Assembly: GCA_019693395.1 (NCBI GenBank)
Contig: JAAMXP010000923.1
Coordinates: 1-64,000, forward strand
Source: Ettlia oleoabundans
Taxonomy: Eukaryota > Chlorophyta > Chlorophyceae > Chlamydomonadales
Length of the DNA: 64,000 nucleotides
Direction: 5' to 3'
The position numbers and the translations under genes were made by a program. The notes under the pieces were generated by a model. It saw only the letters and a program-made list of their open reading frames with translations, made no database searches and was not told the DNA's origin. Positions 46,401 to 58,251 of this stretch are shown here, in pieces. Numbering within the stretch: the stretch's first letter is position 1; every line of letters begins with the position of its first letter.

Positions 46401-46522
46401 AGCTCATCGGTTTTGGGCTGTCCCTCTTTGCCAAGAGCAGCAACAGCGCACGTGCGGATCTTCTGGCCAAAGGTCTGCCTGGCCTCGTGGTCATGCTTGC
46501 GCGGCTGACCACCCTTCAGTGA
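43440..46522 (+). CDS. LCYB: Lycopene beta-cyclase, plastid
   Basis: Exons 43440-43853, 44057-44208, 44519-44618, 44758-44893, 45049-45178, 45388-45529, 45779-45968, 46149-46522 join in phase to 545 aa. A Ser/Arg/Ala-rich transit peptide precedes the FAD-binding LVVGSGPSGLAVAERVA. Further signatures: NNFGVWIDEFEAMGL, MPFTPTKIFLEETSLVARP, GCLPVLPQRVIGVGGTAGMV and HPSTGYMVSRVL. The last favours the beta- over the epsilon-type enzyme. It cyclizes both ends of lycopene to give beta-carotene, acting at plastid membranes upstream of xanthophyll synthesis. The length is typical for algal LCYB. Start 43440 was chosen because the transit-like region opens there, but the frame continues upstream. It diverges from the small membrane protein/CID7-like pair. 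Confidence 0.93.
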
Positions 46523-46966
46523 CCGCCCAGCCAGCGGCGCTGTGGACTATGCACGCTAGCCCGGTGCAGCCAGGCCAGGCCCTAGGGGAAGAGGTCCATA
46601 CCGCGCCTGTGTATTGAGCACCTGGCTGAAGCCTTGTTACGGGATGTTGTTTTGGGCGCTGTAATATAATGCGGTTAATTCATATCGGCCTGGGCACAAA
46701 CCGAGCAAAACCAGGAACTTGGCCTTCCGGAGGCCGGAGCTCTCTCACTCGCCGGGGGGTTCTCGCCGGCTCTTGAAATACCAATAGTTTTCCAGCATAT
46801 GGCTGTCTAAGCGAAAAAACTCTTGCCAGCGGATCGCGTTTTCGGCCGCATCTGCTGCGAAGCCAAAAAGCGATATCGTGTGGCCGAAGCTTTGTAGCTT
46901 GCAGGTTGCACCTCCCGTGTCTAAGTTTTATTCACGCTCTACGCTGGACAACTACTTCACGTATCC
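46523..46966. other. Intergenic
   Basis: 3' flank of LCYB and promoter of the next gene. A locally AT-richer stretch (about 46640-46690) is present. No specific site is identified. Confidence 0.5.
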
Positions 46967-49075
46967 ATGTGCACAACCCAGGCCCCCCTACAGGGCGCGC
47001 GCCCTCTCGCGGCCTTAGACGGCTTTACAGACGCCGAGGTAGCAGATGCATGTTCTTGGTTGCTGACAGAAGAGGAACTGCGGGGAGGAGGTGAGTGTAG
47101 CGGGGCTCGCGAGCGCTGCCGGATGTCGCAGCCCATGGGTGTTTGGCCTTTTGGCTCCTTGAACTTGTTCTGCACCGTGTCGGAGGCTGGGAGAGCAGCG
47201 GCCTGCCTACCGGCTGCCCTGAACACCCTTCCGGCGAAGGCTACGCAAGGCATGGCGCCCCCCGTCCAACACCCGATATGCGGATTATGTCGACCCGCGG
47301 TTCCCATGACCTATCCCGCCCACTTATCGCTGTCTGCAGAGCTCGATGAGCTTGGCCGCATGCAGCGCCGCAAAGTCGAGGGTGCATCAGTCCTTGCAGC
47401 GCCCCCTCCCCTCGGCCGCACCGCGTCGCTCCCCAGCGGCAGCGCCCTGCCCGCTGTCGGACGCTCCTCTTGCGATTCCATGTGGGCGTCCCCCGCCGCC
47501 TGTGACGCCCCACGTCCATGTCACTCATCTTTTGACATTCCACGAGTGACACGCACCTCTTTTGACATGCCCCTGCGAGCTGCACTTTCATCCCTGGAAA
47601 TTCCGCGCCCCCGGCTTCCGCCCGTTGCCGAAGCGCCAGACTCCACAGGCGTCATGTCCTGGCTGGCAGGCTGGGGCAAGATCGCTGAGGAGCAGGGCTG
47701 TGCAGTGGCCACGCCCCGCACCAGCATCAGCACCCAGCAGCCACAGCGGCCACCCCTGCCGCACCCCGCGCGCACCAGCCAAGCGGTTGCCATGGCAGCC
47801 ACCTCTTCGTTTTTCAGCAGCGGTGCTGGCACTGAGTTGCACACCGTGGAGTGCTGTGCTACGCCTCGCCAGCAGGCCACCGTGTCTCCATTCCAGTCGG
47901 CAGCAATGGCTCCCATGCCGCAGCAGCCGCAGCAGCACCACGCATGGTGCTCAGAGTCGAGCGACAACTCCCTCTCGCCGCCACACAGCAGCACCAGGTG
48001 TGCAACTGTGCCTGCTGCCGGCCAGCAGGGTGCCTGTCCTGCTGTGCTGCCCAGTAGCGCAATGGACTCTGACAGCAGGCTCCACCTTTGCCTAGACTCC
48101 TGCGCTGCACCATGTCATGTTCAGCACCATGTCCCCTGCTGCTCCCCTGCTGCAGCATGCCTCGGCAGAGCCTGGATGAGCAGATGAGCTCCCGCAGCGG
48201 CTACCGCAGCGGTGTCATGGGCCATGCCCAGCCTGAGATAACAACCCCCTGCCGCCACACCAGCATGCCGCATGAGCATGCGCTGGCTGCTGGGTGCCCC
48301 AGCTTTGATGCTCTGCTCGACAGCGCCTGCTGCAGCCCATTTGCAGCAGACAGCAACAAGCGCAAGCGTGAGGCGGCTGCAGCGGCGCTCGCTGCACAGT
48401 TCTCTGCCGGGCACGCTGCCCTTTTTGCAGCCGCCCCTCCGACCCATGACGCCGTTGGCTTTGGGTGAGGACAATCACATGCAGAGCTGTCACGCCCACC
48501 CCCTCTATACATTGCTGCCCGGGCTGTTAGCATTGTGTCCTCAGGCTGCCTCCAGCTCCGTGTCAAGCTTGACTCATGGCTCGCTTCACACACGCTGCTC
48601 TCCCCCCTGGCTGCCTTGCTGCAGAGCCCAGCCTTCCATTGTTGTGCACCAGCTCCAGCCCCAGGCCCCACAGGCTCCCCGCCGCTCCGCCCACTACCAC
48701 CTGCGCGGCAGCTTTGACAGCTCACGCCGCCAGAGCACCGGCTCCTCCACACCTGGGCCTGTTCCCCTCACCACATCCCCGCCCACCATGCACCGTGCGG
48801 GTCTCAGCCTGGACTTGTCGCACTCCACCCCCGCTGCGGCACGTGTGGCCGGCAGCCTGGACCTCTCCCGCTGCAACCCTGCTGTGTTGCCCGCCCCCCC
48901 AGCGGCCAACTGTGAGAATTCCTCTGGTGGCTGCTTCTCCATGCAAGACTGGGATGCCGCACTGCCCCTTGACCTTCTGGAAGAGCCCAACGGCGCTGAG
49001 CTGGCCTCCATGGAAGCGGAATTGGCGGCGGCCATTGCCAACCCTGCATCAGAATTTTGGGACCTCCCCTTCTGA
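46967..49075 (+). CDS. Ser/Pro-rich protein with repeated S-F/L-D/E motifs, unknown
   Basis: Exons 46967-47090, 47340-47997, 48156-48464, 48625-49075 join in phase to 513 aa. The N-terminus (DGFTDAEVADACSWLLTEEEL) is acidic and helical and leads into a basic helix (GRMQRRKVEG). Most of the rest is disordered, Ser/Pro/Ala-rich. Short motifs recur: SSFDIPR, TSFDMPL, SSLEIPR, QSLDEQM, LSLDLSH and GSLDLSR. A basic KRKRE could be a nuclear localization signal. The C-terminus (LPLDLLEEPNGAELASMEAELAAAI...FWDLPF) is acidic with bulky hydrophobics, like an activation domain. No known domain. A nuclear regulator is a guess; kinase-substrate or adaptor motifs are equally possible. Confidence 0.6.
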
Positions 49076-51045
49076 CCTCCCCTGCTTCACCCCCTTTTCC
49101 ACTTGAATGCAATAACTCCTGGGTTTGCGCTGCTTAATTGCGCGGTTTTCCAACTGCCGGCACATTTTTTGCCGCCTCACTGCACATCGGAACATTTGAT
49201 GGCCCCTTGCCATCCTCAACAGTACCCTTGAGCAGCGCACACCAGGCGGACACGGCAACTTCAGGCCCAAGTGCCGCAAGTGTCCCTTGGCTTGACCTGC
49301 TGCCCCGTATTCCGACTCCCCTGTATCCAATTTTATCAGCAAGGTCCATTTACCCATCCCCCGCCGCCCGATCCCATCAACCACCCGCCACGGGACGAGG
49401 CATTTGCCCATGCACTGTGCACCACAATCCTGTTTGCCCAACCACCCTTTCACCCACCCAACCTTTGGGTTTGCACACCCGGGCGAGCGGTGCCCATTTT
49501 GTCAACGACTCCTGCCATTTCAATTGTTGAGTACGATTTTGTTCTTGCACTTAGGCACAAATTCAACATGCCTACCCCCCACCCACACCCCACCCACACC
49601 CACCCCACCCCGCGCCCCTTTCCATCTTCTTGGCTACCTGAGATAGTGCCGGGCTAAAACCCTGCTGAGCATCCCTGCTTTACTCTGGGGCAACCCTCTC
49701 TCTCCCTCTTTCTTCGCCCTGCATTCCAGCTGAACAAAGCCAAGTTACCGTGCATTCAACAAATGCAGCAAGGGGATGACCCCCACGCTAACCGATCCCA
49801 ATGCCTGCTGATTGACGGCACACGAATTCGACGCTCCATTGTTGGCCACCTTGGTTACTAGGCTGTCCTTTGTTCGTATAACACCCTAAGTGCCATTGCG
49901 CGCGTGACGACCGCATCCTCTTCTTACCTTAATCCTTAATTCTTGCTTCTCTGCTTTTCTTTTTACTTCCTCCGCTTTGACAGGAGGACACACCAGCTAG
50001 ACAGTAGACACTTCCGGCAAGCTGTTTATACCACATTACATGCACATCACATCAATTCGTCACCTTGAATACCTTGCAAACCTGAGCCCACCCCAACAAG
50101 CCCCCGATTCAGGGCGGATCGTTCTGTGTCACTGTTCACCTTGTAAGCATTTCCCTGCCAACACCAGGCGGCTGTGCAGCCCCGCTGTCCAGCACTCTCC
50201 TGGCACAGCAGGCCAGCATGCTCGGGCCAACAGCAGGTTGACCCCTCAGGCATGCTTCCATTGGTGCAGCGTACGCAGGGGGGGATGCAGGAATCTACAG
50301 TCAACTGCAGTGTTCTGTGTAAAATGTTTGCCTGTCGCTGTTTATGTCATGCGTAAGGTAAAAGCAGCAGTAGTCCTGCATCTTGATACTTGACTGTGAG
50401 TTGGTGAAAAAAACGCTCTGAGAATGCACTCGAATGTTTGAAACCAACTGCAGGGTAAGTTACGATCCAAGTGGTAACAAAAATGAGTGCAAATTTTATG
50501 TGTGTAGAATCTGCATCAGATGCTTGATTGTTGTGCTGGTGCTGCGAGGCATCAATTGCCGCCAGTGCAGCTGCCAGGTGGCACCACCAGAGGCTTGTTG
50601 TAGCATGGCGAGCCCTGGTTCCTGACAAGATGTGGCCGATGAAAATCAAAGCAAGGTACCACTTTTGCGGTTGAAACAATGCATACCAACCCTCTCACTG
50701 GAAGCTCGGAACCCTTCCGTCGTTGCGAGCTGCCAGAGGGCGAGACTGATTCTTCTTTCGTTGAAATTAAGTTGCCGATCGTCAAGGCCCATACGCCTGC
50801 AGGCGCGTTGGCAGCCTCCTGCTTTGCGAAGGCGCCCTTCAAGTCGCAGCTGTTGTGCGAGGCGCTGTGTTGCGCAGCGATTGGCGTGACGGAAGTTCAT
50901 CCGTTAGGCTGGCTTGCTTTGCCCACGACAGCGCTAGGGCGTTGTACTTGGGCCCGCCGCCGGCCCGGCCCATTCTGCTGGGCAGCACACTAGTCCAACC
51001 CTTGCAATGCCCTGTTCCATTTCCATTTCCAGGGTACTTGCGGTG
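49076..51045. other. Long 3' flank and intergenic sequence
   Basis: Pyrimidine-rich, with a (CCCACA)-like run at about 49577-49615 and a T/C-rich stretch near 49915-49975. Short open frames (50040-50393 plus, 50552-50842 minus) have no support. The promoter of the secreted dipeptidase should be near 50800-51045. Confidence 0.5.
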
Positions 51046-54000
51046 ATGGTTCACAGTCAAGGCTCCTCCAGCGAGCTGCTTTTGCTGGTGGCGGTGGCGG
51101 TGGTGGTGCTGGGTGGTCATCCTAGCCGCGCCTGCACATCCTACATAGTTTCTCCAGGGGCCTCAGTTGATGGGAGCGTGCTGATTGCACGGAACGATGA
51201 CGGCGAGGGTGCGGTCTCACCGAGCTCACTCGTGTACCATCCAGCACGAGAGAAGCCAGCCATTTTCCGTGCCAACCTTAACAGTTTCTCTGTGGTGCTC
51301 CCGAGGTCAGGCCTTGCCTACCACTCATTGCCAGCTGGGCCCCTGGCAGATGCAGCTAGCGGGCGCAACATTTCTGGTGAGGCGGCAGGGTGGAACGGTG
51401 CGGGAGTGGCAGTGTCAGCCACGGAATCGATCTACAATTCAGCAGCAGCGCTGGCAGCCGACCCTTTCAACGAGGACACCGGCATTATTGAGGATGCAAT
51501 CCCGTCCGTCCTGCTGCCCCAGGTGGGTGAGCCTGCATCCAGACGCTGCTTGGGTGTGTACAGCACAGCGGTTCACAGATAGCTTGTGTTTTCTTAGGAG
51601 GAAATGTGGGTATGTAAGCCCTTCATTGGCCCTGCAAGCATATGGGGTGTCACTTGGGTCTGCGAGTACCTTGAGCGAGATGTACCCCCCTTTTCGCAGC
51701 ACTAGAGTGGATCTCCTAGGTGCATTCATGCAATCTTGCGAGGCACACCCCAGCGGCCGCAGCTCAGTCCTGGTGACCTGCAATTGCACGCCACTAGCTC
51801 CTTGGTTTTAAAACCTTGTGCCTGCCTGTTCCCCGGGCTCTTTTCCTTTTGAGCCACAGGCCACGTCAGCAAAGCACGCCATGCAGCTGCTGGGAGGGTT
51901 GGTGACTGATCAGGGTGCCGGGGAGGCATTTGGCGTGCTGGCAGCAGATGACAAGGAAGTATGGTGGGTGCGTGCTGCTTGCTGATGGTCCACGGCCCTG
52001 CTTGTGGCTGCATGCATTAACCTGCATTGAAATTCTGCTTTTTCCTGACTAAGTCTCTGCACTAGAATCATCACCACAACCCCATTTGGGCACTGAATGC
52101 GGCAACTAGCACACCCCACTGCTCGCTGACCCCACTATTGCCCTGGCCACACCCGTTCCTGCCCTGCATGATGCACGGCAGGTACCTTGAAACCGCCTCT
52201 GGCCACCACTGGCTGGCGCAGCGTGTGCCACACCACTCCTTTTTCATTTCCGCCAACCAGGGTCGCTTCCAGGTGCGCATAGTCCCCGTGACTGCTGCTA
52301 ACAGCAACTAACAGCAATCATTTGCTGACTGACTGACTGACTGACTCTGTCCCGGGAACGTCAGGTAGCCTCATTGCCACCCAGCACTGACACTATCCCG
52401 TCTTTGCTTGATCCCCCACCCCCCAAACCCTCACGGAGTCGCAGAAAGTGGATCTGAACGACAGCAACTCTGCGCTGGCCTCACCCGGCCTGTTGGACTT
52501 TGCAATCTCTGCCGGGCTCTATGACCCGGCTGCTGGAGCCCCCTTCAATTTCTTCTCAGCCTTCATGCGGGACGGGCCGCACGACATAAACTACTCCTAC
52601 CCGCGTGTCTGCATGCTGCAGCACTTGTTTGGCGGGTTCAGTCCTTCGTCAGCCTGCACTGACATGCGGCGACAGCCGACCTTCCTGCGCCCCTCGCCGC
52701 ACAAGCTGGGTGTGCGGGTGAGTGATGAAGCAAAGAGATCACTGGGGATGTAAGGGTGTTCCCAATGGCTGGGGTGCTATTATGCACCTGCCAGGCTTGC
52801 CGTGGCTCTGTGCCGGTTTACGGCAGTGGCATGCATGCTGTAGCCTGCATGTCACAGGGTTTCAGCAGCTTTTTAGGTAGTGAACCTGCTGGATCAGCTG
52901 ACACCCAGCCCTGCTTGGGGCATTGTTACCTGTGCAGGACATCAAGGCAGCTATGCGCAACCACTGGGATGGAACCATGCACGACCCCTACTTGCACCAA
53001 AATCCAGACGAGCCCTGGCGCCCCATCGCGCTGTTACGCACTGGCATGGGCCATGGTGGGCGCATGGGTGGCGGGCATGGGTGGATGGTTACACATGGGA
53101 CCGCTCTGTTGCACTATGCTTGCCGTACACCCACAGCTCCCTTTCCTCGTCAGGACAGTTCAAACCTTTGCCCTGTTGGCTACCATTCAGAGGCCCCTTA
53201 CCTGCCACCACGCAACAAGCCGCTGCATTGCAGTCACACAAGTGCGGCCAGCGGCGGCAGACCTGCCTGACCCGCTGTCGATCATCACCCACGTGGCTCT
53301 TGCCACACCCAAGCTATCCCCCTTCATACCGCTGTACAAGGGCCTGCCTGGCAATGCGCTGCCACCAGAGCTGACAGCATCCCGGGAGCGTCGTCAACCC
53401 GACGGCGTGTCGCTGTTCTGGCGAGCGAGGCGCCTGCAGGCCCTGGTGTTCCAGGTTAGTGGTTTATGGGCAGGCAGTAAAGAGCGAGGGGGTGGGGTCA
53501 CTGCCCAGGGTGCTTTGTTACTGATTGGCTGGCAGGTGGGGAGGTTGTAGGTGCTGGTTTCCTGGTTGCGTGCCCTTGTTGGCCTTGCAATCAGGCAGCC
53601 GTACCGATGCCTGGAATGATGGCTTGAGTTGTTGGCGCATGGCGGGGGTCGCTGCTTGCCTGCCTGGCTGCACTGCAGGACTGGCGGCTGCTGGCATCCA
53701 GCGCAGCGGCTGCCATTGTGCGCTTCGAGCAGCAGATGGAGGAGGAGCTGTGCCCCGCCTTTGAAAAACGCTATGCACATGCTCTGGCCAAGGGCGGCGA
53801 GGCGGAGGCGCAGCGGCAGCTGGCAGCCTTCACGCAGCGAGTTGTTCAGCAGGCGGGTGCGCTGCTGGACAGGCTGTCGGAGGAAGCTGCCAGGCAGCTA
53901 GGGCTGACAGGTGTGCCATCCGATGACGTGATGCTGGAGATGCTAGAGGCGGCAGCGGAAGCTTATGCCTTCGAGCCCACTTCTGATGATTTGGCCGAGA

Positions 54001-54077
54001 AGGTGGTGCTCACACTTGGCACGCGTGCTGTGCCTGGGGCCACACTGGGCCCAAATGACAGTCTCAGTATGGCTTGA
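51046..54077 (+). CDS. Secreted or vacuolar C69-family dipeptidase
   Basis: Exons 51046-51522, 51860-51963, 52182-52272, 52445-52717, 52938-53055, 53234-53454, 53679-54077 join in phase to 560 aa. A signal peptide (LLLLVAVAVVVLG, then HPSRA) is followed directly by CTSYIVSPGASVDGSVLIARN. This is the exposed N-terminal Cys nucleophile expected for peptidase family C69 after processing. Family landmarks follow: WNGAGVAVSATESIYN, LLPQATSAKHAMQLLG, EVWYLETASGHHWLAQRVP, ISANQGR and VRPAAADL. C69 enzymes are Ntn-fold dipeptidases; plant and algal members are probably secretory or vacuolar. The C-terminal helical tail (residues about 430-560) is longer than in bacterial PepDA. A short (GACT)n run lies in the third intron. 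Confidence 0.85.
52324..52346. repeat. (GACT)n tetranucleotide run
   Basis: About five tandem GACT units in intron 52273-52444 of the C69 dipeptidase gene. Confidence 0.85.
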
Positions 54078-54710
54078 AAGTGCTTAGTTTACATTAAAGT
54101 TTGTGAGTGAGAATTGTTATTTTGAGGTCAGGCACCCCGAGGTTGGCTGATCAACTGTAAACGTCAATCAGTCCAGGGGGCGCCTTCTGGGTGCAGTCAA
54201 GAGGGCATTCTCCAGGGGGGAGACACAGGAGGGCAAGCGGATTGTATGCACCTGGCAAATAGTCAGCCTTGGTCTTGATTAGAGTAGGGGCGCAATGACA
54301 GGGGTTATAAACGGAGGATTTGGGCCTAAGAAACTGCCACTCGCGCAAAGGCCTGCCCTTCAGAGTGGGTGTAGAGTGACATGCATGCATACAGCACATG
54401 TTTGAGTGCAGGAAAGGGGGTAGGGTCCTCATATGGTGTAAATGGCGCGTGGACAGTAACAGAGAACATGATGGAAACCACCAATAGATATTTGGAAGGT
54501 TATTCACGATATATATGGCAAAATTGGCACACTAAGATGGGGTTGACTGGAGGGAACGGCTCCAATGCCGGGCAGCAAGCAGTCATGTCACTACACCGAT
54601 ACTCGCATTTAACTAAAGACATGAATGCTGGAGTAAGGTTCGTGTTGATCAGGAGGGTGGCGGATGGCGTCTGCATGCTGCACATGCCGCTGCAAGGTCA
54701 GTTGAACAGC
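54078..54710. other. Intergenic between convergent genes
   Basis: 3' ends of the C69 dipeptidase (plus) and the membrane protein (minus). The frame at 54381-54917 has no support and overlaps the coding exon of the minus-strand gene. Nothing else is seen. Confidence 0.5.
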
Positions 54711-55585
54711 TCAGGTGGGTGGTCGGTAGCCCCAAGCTCCCCCAGCATCGCTCATGCCGAAAGCACCCTGGTAGGTGGTGCTGCTGCCGTGCCTGATGGT
54801 TGTGGGTGCCTCTTCAGGGGGACCACTTGCGACCTCAGGCAGCGGGACGCCTGCTTCGCCCATCTCAACATGCTGCTGCTGCCGCTGCCACATTTGTCGG
54901 TACCAGCGCGCATTTGACTGGGGCCACTGCATGTAGCCCTGCGCATCCCGCGGACGCAGCGGGCTGAAGTCTGGGTCAGCAGGACCGCCAGGCTGGGGCC
55001 TGGGGGATGCGTTGCCCTCTGCTCCCGATGCCGCCTTGAGGTGCTGTTCATACGGCAGTTCCTCCTTGATCCCTAGCTCCAAACTGCTGTTGTCGGGATT
55101 GACTATTACCACAGGCAAGGCAGAGGCAAAATAGGGAGGGGTGGCACCTGCAGGCAAAGCACAGTGGTTTCCTTGCGGAAGAGCCCTGCAAAAGGAGAGT
55201 CTACCCCCCTGGCATGTAAGTTGAGCATGAACAGGCAGCGACCAGCTCTGGAGCATGCCGCACTAAGCTTGCGCACCTTCTGCTACGGTGGGTTGCTGGG
55301 TGCCGGTCTCAGGCTGCATAGCTGCTGCGGCTCGCTCACGCCGCTTGCGACGCAGGCAGTGGCACATGAGGCAGGTGAAAGCTGAGACCCACACCAGCAC
55401 CACAGATGCCACGCCAAAGAACAGCACTGCAACGTACGCATGGAGGAAGAAGGGCCTTCAAGCGGCAGTGACGGGCGACGACGACCCCGCAGGCGTAAAG
55501 GAGTCACGCGGCAGCTCACGGCGCGCCCCCACCCGCACCTGCGCGAGAAACCACCCATCCTGAATGGGGGGCGGCCTCTGGTTGT
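54711..55585 (-). CDS. Single-pass membrane protein with in-frame TGA
   Basis: The last exon (55147-54711) and the preceding one (down to 55277) join in phase. The visible order is RPPPIQDGWFLAQVRVGARR, LPRDSFTPAG, then an in-frame TGA at 55460-55458, then PFFLHAYVAVLFFGVASVVL (a membrane segment), the basic LRRKRRE, and a Pro-rich, Asp/Gln-rich tail with VVIVNPDNSSLELGIKEEL. Sequence on both sides of the TGA looks coding in the same frame. Options are a nonsense mutation or sequencing error, selenocysteine, or an unseen splice. The 5' end is not resolved. I do not recognise the family. Confidence 0.5.
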
Positions 55586-56236
55586 CCAGCAGTCATGAGA
55601 AAAGAGGATGGGCCGACTCCTGGTGATTCCTGACGCTATGGCGCCAAAACCTCAGTCAAGCTACACAGGTTGCGAAATTTGCCAGCCGCGGGCGATCAGC
55701 ACGGGGTCCGAACAAGGATGACGGAAGCTCCCGCTCCAAGAGAGCCTGCTGTCTGCTCTGGTGCGGCAGACAACCGGCGCGTCTGGAACTTTTGAGGAGA
55801 GATCTGGAAGGCTCAATATTGAGGGGAATGGCTGGAGAGACATTCAGCGGCCACCTGGCGGTGCCGACACTTTTTGGCCCTTGCATCGTCTTGCTTGTAC
55901 TTTGGGCAGCCAGCGGAGGCCTTTTGAAAGTGTGCATACACATCCAGCCAAGCAGGTATGCTTACAGGAAACACGGCAAGGCCTTGATAGGACCTTGTCC
56001 GGGCTCTGTCGCCATGCCAGCTAGAGGTCCGAACCCCCTTCCTTGCATAAGGGCATCAGTGGTGCCCAACCCTTGGCGTCAGTTGCCAGTTGATCCACTT
56101 CATGCTTGAGCTACAGTGGTAGTTGTGGTGCCAGACTGGTTGTTTTTTGGCGTGTTTCTTGGGGGCAACGCTCCGCTTGGTGGAGCACCGCCATTCCCAG
56201 CCCCCGCCCCCCGCCCCCAAAACACACACACACACA

Positions 56237-56267
<31 letters not shown>

Positions 56268-56702
56268 CAAACAATAAACCCCACACCTTCTGCCCCAAGA
56301 CACTTTCGCATCTTGATATACCAGACGCAGATATCTCTAATCAGTGCCAACGAGAATGGCACCGGTTCACGGAAAGCAGCAAGTGCGATGCGGCAAGGAA
56401 GGTGATACCGACGGCATCACTTTACAGCAGTGTGACGAGTTGAGGTCACTTTACCTGAGTGCAGATGAAGCACATCAATCATCCAAGGCGAAGTTGGGAG
56501 GCAACGAGGTTCTTAGCTGGCAGTGTTGACGCCTTCACCCGCCACGCTGACGTGGTTACCTACTGCCAACAAAACTATTGACTCATCAAAGCTTTGTCTG
56601 TCCGCACTGCAGTTTGACGCCACTCCCTGAAACTTGCATTCACCTGGTGCCGCCGCCTTCACAACTCCTCATAGCCGCGTTTTGTACCCGCCGGCGGCCA
56701 GC
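55586..56702. other. Intergenic with a CA microsatellite; possible small membrane frame
   Basis: A frame at 55792-56109 (plus) includes a hydrophobic stretch (FGPCIVLLVLWAASGGLL) but has no splice context or family. The CA tract below may have frame-inflating effects on both strands. The promoter of the thioesterase gene should be near 56500-56700. Confidence 0.35.
56222..56270. repeat. (CA)n microsatellite
   Basis: About 24 CA units with one interruption (CACC) near the middle. It makes spurious low-complexity Thr/His and Val/Cys frames on the two strands. Confidence 0.95.
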
Positions 56703-58251
56703 ATGTATCGTGGCCTGGGCCTGGCTCGGACGGGGTGCCAGTTGATAAGAGGAGCAGATAACGCAGCGCGGCGGCGAGCGCGGCAGCAGCCGCGGGGACA
56801 GCAAAGCTTCCGTGCAGCAGCTGGTGGCGGCGGCAGCAGCACACCGCCACCCGCCGCTGGGCAGCCCATTGGCCAGTCGTCGGGTGGCGCAAGTGGCGGC
56901 AGGTTTGGCTGGGTAAAATGGGCATTGCTTCCATCGGCAGCGGCGGCCCTTTTTGGCGGGGTTGCCAACGCCCTGGCCAGCACTCAGCAAGCGGAGCTGG
57001 ATGCGGGGCAGGGGCGTGCGCAGCGCAGCCTCAAAGCAGCAGAGCAATGGATCACAGAGATAGAGCAGCAGCCCGGCATGGTCAAAGCCTTTGATGCAGC
57101 AATGCTGATGGAGGCGGAGCACGAGATTCTGGAGGTGAGGAGGGAGGTGGAAGCAAGCTGGTGGGACTGACAAGGGCTGGGCAACCCCGTCCTGATTGCC
57201 GCTGCCTCCGCCAATAAGGCCCACTTGCAGCCGCACCCTGCTTGTATGGTTCAGTCCAAACTGCATCCAGTGTGGTTTGCGCTCCTCTCATTCCTTTAAT
57301 TAAAGTTCGTTTCTTGTTCCAGGATGACCACATGTTCAGCGCTTTTGTGGCCAAGGGGATAGTTGACGACCTCACCGGCTACTACCACCCACAGCAGCGC
57401 AAGTTCTACGCAGTGGTCAGCCTAGGTCGCGAGGTCTGCGGCTTCCCACGCATTGTGCACGGTATAGTTGGCTGCACACTGCCCGTGGTTACTTGTGGGG
57501 TCAGCTTCATGTCTTGCACTGGTCAGCGGGCTTTTGGGGGCCAGGTGGTGGGAATCACTGCATGGCATTTGCAGCGTGAAGTGCATCGCTGCATGTGGCA
57601 TTGTTTTGGGCAGATACTACCTAAGGATGTTGATGCCTCAAGCAACCTACATATGCGCATTTTGGTGCCGCCTGCAGGTGGGCTGACTGCCGCCATCATT
57701 GACGAGAGCTTTGGCGGCCTTATGTTTGCATTGAAGCGGGCGCGCGCCCTCAACTTCTGGGGCCCAGCATACACAGTGCGTAGACTGGGTGCTGGCAGGA
57801 GGTGGTTGATGTCGTATGTTGGTACTGCATTGTGGTGGGAAGGCGCTTCAAAGGCCCTCGCTTGCAGCCTCTGCTGCCCTGCACGAGCCCCTTTACCCTC
57901 TTTGAGTGGCTGCTCCCGTTGCTTCATAGCCGACCATGAATCCTTTCGCCACCCTCACCCCACACACCCGTCTCAAAACGACCCCTTGCTGCCCTGCCCT
58001 TCCCCGCATGCCCGCAGGTTCACCTTGAGGTTGCGTACAAGTCCAAGATAGCTGCGGGGCGCACCGTGCTGTGCACCACCGAGGTTGAGTCGATGGAGGG
58101 GCGCAAGCTGTGGATGAAGGCCACGGTCAGCGACGGGCCAGAGGGCACTGTGTACGCCACAGCGCGTGCCCTGTTTGTGGCGCCCAAGCCGCACAAGCTG
58201 GTGCAGGATGTGGGCAAGTACCTGCTGCGCCGCATGTTTGGCGATGGTTGA
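56703..58251 (+). CDS. Hot-dog fold (4HBT) thioesterase, organelle-targeted
   Basis: Exons 56703-57134, 57323-57461, 57678-57775, 58018-58251 join in phase to 300 aa. A basic, Arg/Gly/Ser-rich N-terminus (MYRGLGLARTGCQLIRG) and one hydrophobic stretch (ALLPSAAAALFGGVANAL) suggest mitochondrial or plastid targeting with a membrane anchor. The core reads FPRIVHG/GLTAAIIDESFGGLM: the His-Gly-Gly and Asp-Glu pattern of PaaI/THEM4-type acyl-CoA thioesterases. VEVAYKSKIAAGRTVLCTT and ALFVAPKP follow. These enzymes hydrolyse fatty acyl-CoA. The fungal and plant relatives with an N-terminal membrane segment are poorly characterised. The intron splits the His-Gly-Gly motif. Confidence 0.82.

Noticed and set aside
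56056..56443. Cys/Val- and Thr/His-rich frames on both strands
   Set aside because: Produced by the (CA)n microsatellite at 56222-56270.
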